From: Asaia bogorensis
GTDB taxonomy: Bacteria; Pseudomonadota; Alphaproteobacteria; Reyranellales; Reyranellaceae
Assembly (NCBI GenBank): GCA_945905835.1
Contig: CAMDQJ010000003.1
Location: 1-64,000, forward strand
Direction: 5' to 3'
Length of the DNA: 64,000 nucleotides
The notes beneath the pieces were generated by a model. That model saw nothing but the letters and a program-made list of their open reading frames with translations, made no database searches and had not been told where the DNA came from. Shown piece by piece: positions 57,915 to 64,000 of this stretch (the first letter of the stretch is position 1; every line of letters starts with the position of its first letter). A program made the position numbers and the translations under genes.

Positions 57915-58631
57915 ATGAAAAAGCCCAGCTTCGACTATGATGGAGGAATCCCCGCGGGCTTCTACGACGAAATTTATCGCCGGAAGGCCGGTGTCCGCTA
58001 TTCGTGGCACGACCTGAAGTTTCGGGCGGTCGCGGCCCATCTGCCGCGGGCCAAGAGGCTTCTCGACATCGGATGCGGTCCCGGCACCTTCATCGGGAAC
58101 TACCTGGACGGCACCGAAGCACTGGGAATCGACGCGAGCGCACCGCAGATCGAATACGCGAATCGGCACTACTCAACGGGCTTTCATCGCTTTTCGACCC
58201 AGCCGGTGGCCGCTCTCGCGGACGCCCGCGAACGCTTCGACGCCATAACAATGATTGAGCTGCTGGAGCATCTGGCCGCGGATGAAGCCGTTCGACTACT
58301 GACGCAGGCGAGGGAGCTCCTCGCCCCGGACGGCATCCTGATCGTAACAACACCCAACTACGGGTCCCTTTGGCCGGTTATCGAGTGGGGACTCAATCGT
58401 TTGTCTCAGGTGAACTACGAGCAGCAGCATATAAATCCGTATCGCCGCAAATACCTCACCCGCCACTTGGCCGCCGCCGGCTATCGCAGCGCGACCGTCA
58501 AGACAATCGTCGGCTTCGCGCCGTTTGCGGCTGTGTTCGGCATGAAGCCAGCGCAATACCTGGATGCCTTCGAGACACGGCTGAGACATTTCGGCGTTGG
58601 CAATCTCCTGCTGGCCCTGGCCAAGCCCTGA
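57915..58631 (+). CDS. Class I SAM-dependent methyltransferase
   Basis: RLLDIGCGPGTFIGNYL, AITMIELLEHLAADEAVRLLTQARELLAPDGILIVTTPNYGS. Confidence 0.92.
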   Translation: MKKPSFDYDGGIPAGFYDEIYRRKAGVRYSWHDLKFRAVAAHLPRAKRLLDIGCGPGTFIGNYLDGTEALGIDASAPQIEYANRHYSTGFHRFSTQPVAALADARERFDAITMIELLEHLAADEAVRLLTQARELLAPDGILIVTTPNYGSLWPVIEWGLNRLSQVNYEQQHINPYRRKYLTRHLAAAGYRSATVKTIVGFAPFAAVFGMKPAQYLDAFETRLRHFGVGNLLLALAKP

Positions 58632-58655
58632 CGCCAGACGAAATTGAGTTAAGGT

Positions 58656-59762
58656 GTGCATATGCGCCCGATTTCGATCGTCGTTCCGACCTACAACGAA
58701 GCGACCAACATACCCATGATCTACAGTGGGCTTGCCCAGGCTCTTCAGCATACGCCCTGGGAGTTGATCATCGTCGACGACGACTCCCCAGATGGAACGG
58801 CAGATGCTGTACGCGGTCTAGCGCAGCAGCACTCCAACATCCGATGCATACAGCGTCTCCAGGAAAGAGGTCTCTGTTCGGCCGTTCAATGGGGCGTTCA
58901 GGCCGCCCACGGCGACATCGTCGTCGTCATGGATGGGGATCTCCAGCACGATCCTGACCTGATCCCGGCCATGGTCGAGGAACTGGGCAAGGGCTCCGAT
59001 ATCGCGTCTGGATCACGGTTCTTGTCCACGGCGCACACGAAAGGCCTGTCATCTCCTCTCCGCAGCAACCTTTCCGCCTACGGCAATAAATTCATCAATT
59101 TCTGCCTCGGCACCAAGCTAACCGACCCCTTGACCGGCTTCTTCGCTACGTCGCGCACCTTGTTCCTACGGTCGATTCCACGAATGCAGGCCGACGGATT
59201 CAAGGTGTTCTTCGATCTGGTCTATCATAACAAAAATGCAACGGTGAAAGAGCTGGCCTTCGATTTTCGAGTTCGCCAGCATGGCGAGTCCAAGCTCCAA
59301 CTCTATGTGCTCTGGCTGCTCCTGTGTGACGTGATCTCGAAACTATCCGGCGGCTTGGCGCCTCCCCGCTTGATCAGCTTCGTTGGTGTCGGATTGATCG
59401 GCTCGATCGTTCACTTTTCTTTTTTGTACGCGAGCCTCGCATCGGGAACGGTATTCTGGATTGCCCAGACGATCGCCACCGTCACGGCGATGGCTTTCAA
59501 CTTCACCATAAACAATGTGTTGACGTATTCCGCGGATCGTCTCAGGAAGGATGAGTTTTACAAGGGCTTGCTGCTGTACAGCGTCATCGCATCATTTGGA
59601 ATCGTCGCGAATGTCAGTACCGCGCAACTTACCTACGATCACTTCAAAGGACATACGTTCGTAGCAGCCTCAATGGGTATCGTCATCGACGTGATCTGGA
59701 GGTTCGTTGTGTCGAACCGCCTGATCTGGGGACGATCGTCGATACTCAGGAGGAAAAAGTGA
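58656..59762 (+). CDS. Glycosyltransferase family 2 (dolichyl-P-mannose synthase-like) fused to C-terminal GtrA-like flippase domain
   Basis: ISIVVPTYNEATNIPMI, IIVDDDSPDGTADAV, VVMDGDLQHDPDLIP; C-terminal 4-TM LISFVGVGLIGSIVHFSFLYASL..AMAFNFTINNVLTYS. Confidence 0.93.
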   Translation: MHMRPISIVVPTYNEATNIPMIYSGLAQALQHTPWELIIVDDDSPDGTADAVRGLAQQHSNIRCIQRLQERGLCSAVQWGVQAAHGDIVVVMDGDLQHDPDLIPAMVEELGKGSDIASGSRFLSTAHTKGLSSPLRSNLSAYGNKFINFCLGTKLTDPLTGFFATSRTLFLRSIPRMQADGFKVFFDLVYHNKNATVKELAFDFRVRQHGESKLQLYVLWLLLCDVISKLSGGLAPPRLISFVGVGLIGSIVHFSFLYASLASGTVFWIAQTIATVTAMAFNFTINNVLTYSADRLRKDEFYKGLLLYSVIASFGIVANVSTAQLTYDHFKGHTFVAASMGIVIDVIWRFVVSNRLIWGRSSILRRKK

Positions 59763-59777
59763 CGCTCATTTCGGAGG

Positions 59778-62093
59778 TTGAGCGTGCGCATGACCGTTAA
59801 GCAAGCGCTGCTTCAGCCTGCCTACAATCTCTCACTCAGCGGCCTGATTTCTCTGACGGCAGCTTTCCTTCTGGTACTGGGCGGGTTTCTCGTCCCGTCC
59901 CGGGCGCTGTTCCTGATCGCGGCGACCCTGACGATCTTGTGTGCACTCTTCATCATTTGCGCGGGCTCGAGGGCCGAGCGTCAAAACATCGACGTCCGAA
60001 TTTTTCATGCCCTGCGCCACACAGGCTTTGCCCTCCGGACAGGCAGTGCATCGACGCCAAGCACGCTGGCGGTTCTTCTGTATTCCGCGGGCTTCATCGG
60101 CTGCATCGGCGCCTATAGCTACCTTGCGTTGACAAGTTTCGGCGCGCTATCGGACAGCGATCAGAATCTCGCTTGGGGACTGGTAGACAAGCGGCCACTT
60201 ATTTTCGGCTATGTGCTCGGCGCAATCTTCATTTCATTTCATTGGCTGATGGTCAGGGCCTTCTTCAATACGCAGAAATTCGATCGCTACCCACGGCACG
60301 CCGGATGGGAAACAACGGGCTTTCGGCCAAGCATCCATGCATTGAACGCAAGCCGGCTGCTCGGCGGCGTGGTGATCGCGTTTCTGGCCTATTGGTGGAT
60401 CTGTCTCCCCGCCCTGCGCGACGTGGATCCTGGCGTCGGCAGCACGTTCGCTCCTTTTTACAGTTACTACTCCCATATTCACGTTCACCTCGGCGCGCTG
60501 GAACAAATTCGCCTTGGAGCGATCCCTGCTCTGGAAGCGCAAACCCAGTACGGTCTGGGCAACCAGGTTCTTATGTACTTCCTGACCCAATGGCTCGGCT
60601 TCAGCAGCCATGGATTCTATGCCGCTAATATTCTCCTCAATGCGATTTGCACCGTTGGGTTCTTCGTTGTCCTCCAGAGATTTCTGGGGTTCGCCTGGGC
60701 ACTCGCCGGTTTGCTTGGATGGATGCTCTGGCCAAGCCCATATCAGGCCATCGAGATGACCGGCTGGGCGTTCTTCACCCGATGGCTCGCCATACCGATC
60801 TTGTCGCTGTGGCTTGCGCACTTGCTGCTAAATTCCGATTCAAGAAAACGGATGACGCTCGCACCGCTTCTCTCCGGAGCCCTCTGGGGAATCGGCGGAT
60901 TCCTCAGCCAGGAAAACCTCTCAGGCGGGGGGCTGGTCTTCGCGCTTTGCATCGCGCTCTTTGGTCCGACGTCCGGCCTGCATTGGCGCGCCATCGCCAG
61001 ATTTTCCGCGCTATTCGTGGCGGGCGGCCTAAGTACGTTCTTGGTGCTGGTGGCCAACTTTGTCGGAATTCCCCGGTTGCTCGAATTTTTTCGAATGGCG
61101 AACGTGAAATCCAATCTTGTCATAGCCGGTGTTTCCAATTCCTGGTGGTCGGACAAGTTGGAGTTGTCCGTGGGACTAGGCGTTGCTGATGGCAGGCCTC
61201 ACGCATCGCTGGCCTCGATCGGTGAGTGGGCGTCGGCTATCCAAACGTATGGCTGTGCCTTCCTGCTGATCGTCTCGATCGGGCTCCTGGCGGCGTTCTT
61301 CAGTCGCCGCGCATCGCCGATGACGGCTCGAGAGAGGCAGTTCATCCGCAAATTCGGTGGCGTTGCGGTCGGCGCTTTTGTGCTCCATCTATTCACGCTG
61401 ATGAGGTCGGACTTTACCCACCTCGCTGGTCCGTCATTTCTCCTGGCACTCTTTCTGGCGATGTTGCCGATGTTCGTATGGCGCTTTGTTCCGACGGGGT
61501 TCGCGCGCAACTCCGTTTTGGCTGTTTCCGTCATGGCCATCCTTGCGGCAGCCCTTGCCGGCGGATCCGATATCGGCCGCAAGATCGCTGGCATCGACGC
61601 CCTGGGCCGAGATTCGAGAACTGCGTTTGGAATCTATGCCGAGCTTCTGAAGTTCAAGGATCAGTCTTCCGATCTTGCCTCTCGTTATTCGCCGATACCG
61701 AGGTTTCTGCCGCCGTTCCGAAATCATCCGGACTATGCCGACACGCAGGAGCTGTTCGGATTACTGCACGACCGGTTGCGGGGAAGGAGATTGGAACTGG
61801 GCTTCCACAAGCTCAACGGGCTCATTCCACATGCCGAGTTGTTCTATTTCTTCGGCAAATTCCGATCCATATCGGGCATCACGTCCTCGACAGTCAGCAT
61901 ATGGCTGAGGTCCGAGGAAGACGCGTGGGTCGACCGCGTCGTTGGCTCCGAAACGGCTTGTGTCTTCTTCGAACCAGTTCCCGCCGGCAGACTATTCGAG
62001 GCGTGGCAGAAATCGGTTCAGCCCCTGAGTTCGGTCGTCACCGAGCCAATAGTGGGTCGCAAGAACTACGGCGTATTGTCCTGCAGGACCTAG
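59778..62093 (+). CDS. Large polytopic membrane protein, possible GT-C-type glycosyltransferase (GtrC-like)
   Basis: 771 aa, about a dozen hydrophobic segments and a C-terminal soluble tail; directly downstream of GT2-GtrA; start codon uncertain (TTG 59778 or ATG 59790). Confidence 0.65.
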   Translation: MSVRMTVKQALLQPAYNLSLSGLISLTAAFLLVLGGFLVPSRALFLIAATLTILCALFIICAGSRAERQNIDVRIFHALRHTGFALRTGSASTPSTLAVLLYSAGFIGCIGAYSYLALTSFGALSDSDQNLAWGLVDKRPLIFGYVLGAIFISFHWLMVRAFFNTQKFDRYPRHAGWETTGFRPSIHALNASRLLGGVVIAFLAYWWICLPALRDVDPGVGSTFAPFYSYYSHIHVHLGALEQIRLGAIPALEAQTQYGLGNQVLMYFLTQWLGFSSHGFYAANILLNAICTVGFFVVLQRFLGFAWALAGLLGWMLWPSPYQAIEMTGWAFFTRWLAIPILSLWLAHLLLNSDSRKRMTLAPLLSGALWGIGGFLSQENLSGGGLVFALCIALFGPTSGLHWRAIARFSALFVAGGLSTFLVLVANFVGIPRLLEFFRMANVKSNLVIAGVSNSWWSDKLELSVGLGVADGRPHASLASIGEWASAIQTYGCAFLLIVSIGLLAAFFSRRASPMTARERQFIRKFGGVAVGAFVLHLFTLMRSDFTHLAGPSFLLALFLAMLPMFVWRFVPTGFARNSVLAVSVMAILAAALAGGSDIGRKIAGIDALGRDSRTAFGIYAELLKFKDQSSDLASRYSPIPRFLPPFRNHPDYADTQELFGLLHDRLRGRRLELGFHKLNGLIPHAELFYFFGKFRSISGITSSTVSIWLRSEEDAWVDRVVGSETACVFFEPVPAGRLFEAWQKSVQPLSSVVTEPIVGRKNYGVLSCRT

Positions 62094-62123
62094 ACCGCAC
62101 GACGTCAGCCTGGGCTGGTCGGA

Positions 62124-62178
62124 GGCGATGGTGGGCGCGACAGGGATTGAACCTGTGACCCCTGCCATGTCAAGACAG
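62124..62178. repeat. 55-bp direct repeat, copy 2 (within intact tRNA-Val)
   Basis: Identical to 57856-57910. Confidence 0.95.
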
Positions 62179-62203
62179 TGCTCTGCCGCTGAGCTACGCG
62201 CCC
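62129..62203 (-). tRNA. tRNA-Val (anticodon GAC), CCA encoded
   Basis: gggcgcgtagctcagcggcagagcactgtcttGACatggcaggggtcacaggttcaatccctgtcgcgcccACCA; 7-bp acceptor stem gggcgcg/cgcgccc, T-loop ggttcaatcc. Confidence 0.96.
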
Positions 62204-62284
62204 ATCGCCGCGGAAGCCCGGTCGTCTACATCGGCCCTAAAGCCTTGGCAAGGGCGCCCCCCTGCGAGCGGTTCGCGTGACGCG

Positions 62285-63211
62285 GTGCCCGGCCCGCGCT
62301 ATGAGGTTTGCATGCTGCTTATGCCGGGCGTCCCCGATCACGAGTCTATCGACCTGCGCCGCCCGGCGCACCAGACCACGCCGCTGGTCGTCGCGTCGCC
62401 GCATAGCGGCTCCCACTACTCCACCGAATTCCTCGCCGCGACGGCCGTGCCGCTGGCGGTGCTGAAGCGCGCCGAAGACGCCTTCATCGACGAGCTGTTC
62501 GCCGCTGCGCCCACGCTCGGTGCGCCCCTGCTGGCGGCGCGCTTTCCGCGCTCCTACGTCGATGCCAACCGCGAGTCCTACGAACTCGACCCCGCCATGT
62601 TCGAAGGCCCGTTGCCGCGGGCGCTCAACCACCGCACGTCGCGGGTGGCGGCAGGCCTCGGCATGATCCCGCGGGTCGCGGCGAGCGGCGAAGCGATCTA
62701 TCGCGGCCGCGTGCCCGCCGACGAGATCGAGCGCCGCCTGGAGAGTTGCTGGCGTCCCTATCACGGCGCGCTGTCAATGCTGATCGAGCAGACCCATCGC
62801 GTATTCGGCGGCAGCCTGCTGATCGACGCCCATTCCATGCCGTCGTCGGCCTCCGGCATCGGCCCGCGCGAGCGCGAGGCGCGGGTCGACGCGGTGCTGG
62901 GCGACAATCACGGCGAGGCCTGCGCGCCGGAGCTGGTCGCCTCGATCGAGCACTGGCTGCGCGACCGCGGCCTGCGCGTGCAGCGCAATCAGCCTTACGC
63001 CGGCGGATACACGACCCAACGCTACGGACAGCCCGCCACCGGCCGGCATGTCCTGCAGATCGAGATAAACCGCGCCCTCTACATGGATGAGGCGCGGCAC
63101 GAGAAGCTCGCGACCTGGGGGGTCACCGAGCGGCTCATTTCCGGCCTGCTGGAGCACGTTTCGCAGGCCGCGCTGGAAATCCTGCTGCCCCGTTCGTTGG
63201 CAGCTGAATAG
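62285..63211 (+). CDS. N-formylglutamate amidohydrolase (copy 2)
   Basis: PLVVASPHSGSHYSTEFLAA, RFPRSYVDANRESYELDPAMFEG, LLIDAHSMPS, NQPYAGGYTTQRYG, LQIEINRALYMDE. Confidence 0.93.
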   Translation: MPGPRYEVCMLLMPGVPDHESIDLRRPAHQTTPLVVASPHSGSHYSTEFLAATAVPLAVLKRAEDAFIDELFAAAPTLGAPLLAARFPRSYVDANRESYELDPAMFEGPLPRALNHRTSRVAAGLGMIPRVAASGEAIYRGRVPADEIERRLESCWRPYHGALSMLIEQTHRVFGGSLLIDAHSMPSSASGIGPREREARVDAVLGDNHGEACAPELVASIEHWLRDRGLRVQRNQPYAGGYTTQRYGQPATGRHVLQIEINRALYMDEARHEKLATWGVTERLISGLLEHVSQAALEILLPRSLAAE

Positions 63212-63241
63212 GCCTGCCAGGGCGCCAAAAGGCCAAAAAAA

Positions 63242-63261
63242 GGGCCGTGCTAGCACGGCCC
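63242..63261. terminator. Perfect 20-bp palindrome flanked by an A7 tract (terminator-like for minus-strand transcription)
   Basis: aaaaaaa-gggccgtgctagcacggccc-gagttta. Confidence 0.5.
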
Positions 63262-63530
63262 GAGTTTAGGGAGGAAACGCCCAAGACGGGCATACAGCAA
63301 CAAGTTGCTGCTCCACAAAAATGGTGCAAGTGCGAAGAGAATTCAAGAGACAAAAAGACTTTTCTTTTCACAGGCTTAACCGGCGTCTTGTTCGAATAAT
63401 GGTGTGGCCTTTTTGCAACGCACAAGATTCACGCGAAGCAGGTTTGCGGTGACTGCAAGGCTCATGCGGCTCCATCGCACCGGCATTTTGTAGACTGATC
63501 AATGGCTTAGCTTTCCTGGGGGAGGTCCTC

Positions 63531-64000
63531 GTGGCGAAAAAGTTCGTAGTGGCGATGATGATGCACGAGACCAACACGTTCTCGCCGCTGCCCACGCCGA
63601 TTGAGTCGTTTTCCCGCGCCGGCGCCCTAGCCGGGCCCCCGGCGATTACCGAGGCGGAAGGCACCAACACCTCGCTCGGCGGCTTCATCGAGGTGGCGCG
63701 CAAGGCCGGCGCCGAATTCACCGTGCCGATGGCGGCCTCCGCGCATCCCTCCGGCCTGGTCACAAAGGTTGCCTATGAGCAGATGACCGGCGCCATCGTC
63801 GAGGAGATCAGGAAAGGCTGCGATGCTGTGCTGCTGGCGCTGCACGGCGCCATGGTCGCCGAGCATTTCGACGACGGCGAAGGTGAGCTCTTGAACCGTA
63901 TCCGCAAGATCGCGCCCGACCTGCCGATCGCCGTGGCGCTCGATTTCCACACTCAGATGACCGACGCCATGATCAAGGGCGCCACGATCATCACCGGCTA
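63531..64000 (+). CDS. M81 family metallopeptidase (MlrC-like), N-terminal part, runs off window
   Basis: GTG start after gggggagg; VAKKFVVAMMMHETNTFSPLPTP..AVLLALHGAMVAEHFDDGEGELLNRIRKIAPDLPIAVALDFHTQMTDAM. Confidence 0.93.
   Translation, partial: MAKKFVVAMMMHETNTFSPLPTPIESFSRAGALAGPPAITEAEGTNTSLGGFIEVARKAGAEFTVPMAASAHPSGLVTKVAYEQMTGAIVEEIRKGCDAVLLALHGAMVAEHFDDGEGELLNRIRKIAPDLPIAVALDFHTQMTDAMIKGATIITG

Larger units (their letters stand above)
57911..62123. mobile_element. tRNA-Val-associated genomic islet without integrase (gtr-like glycan-modification cargo)
   Basis: Segment between identical 55-bp repeats at a tRNA 3' end; three co-oriented cargo genes; visibly lower GC than flanks. Confidence 0.75.

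Noticed and set aside
55949-57940. 663-aa plus-strand ORF opposite nadE
   Set aside because: Antisense shadow of nadE; repetitive acidic/arginine composition and no recognisable domain.

Overview
GC-rich alphaproteobacterial chromosome segment. The taxon is inferred from GapR/DUF2312, DUF1244, CpaA/Flp pilin and ClpS; a finer placement is not supported here. Most of the window is metabolic. It contains egtB-egtD (ergothioneine), a Tad/Flp pilin fragment, pssA-psd phospholipid genes, LOG, ABC-F, monomeric IDH, gapR, an otnK-otnC-otnI-ltnD tetronate operon with glycerate kinase and pyruvate kinase, paaK, glcDEF, rpmJ, clpS, a TctBA-HMG-lyase-cupin-CaiB operon, acyl-CoA ligases and nadE. A complete IS3-family element sits at the left edge.

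Most notable structures:
(1) A 55-bp perfect direct repeat of the 3' part of tRNA-Val(GAC) (57856-57910 and 62124-62178) brackets a ~4.2-kb islet. The islet has no integrase and carries a SAM methyltransferase, a GT2-GtrA fusion and a large polytopic membrane protein, resembling a minimal glycan-modification (gtr-like) cassette.
(2) A ~89-bp micro-inversion lies inside a TctC/Bug-family gene (34038-34126). The conserved N-terminal motif reads correctly only on the opposite strand.
(3) The window holds an unusual density of broken genes: a GFA gene broken by a 20-bp tandem duplication, a second GFA gene, DUF2339, DUF6134-like, LysE and small-lipoprotein genes with small frameshifts, a dimeric-IDH stub behind a monomeric IDH, a guaA tail, a truncated TctA, and an ABC substrate-binding protein with an apparent in-frame deletion.

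All calls were made by eye from sequence and translations; no database search was run.
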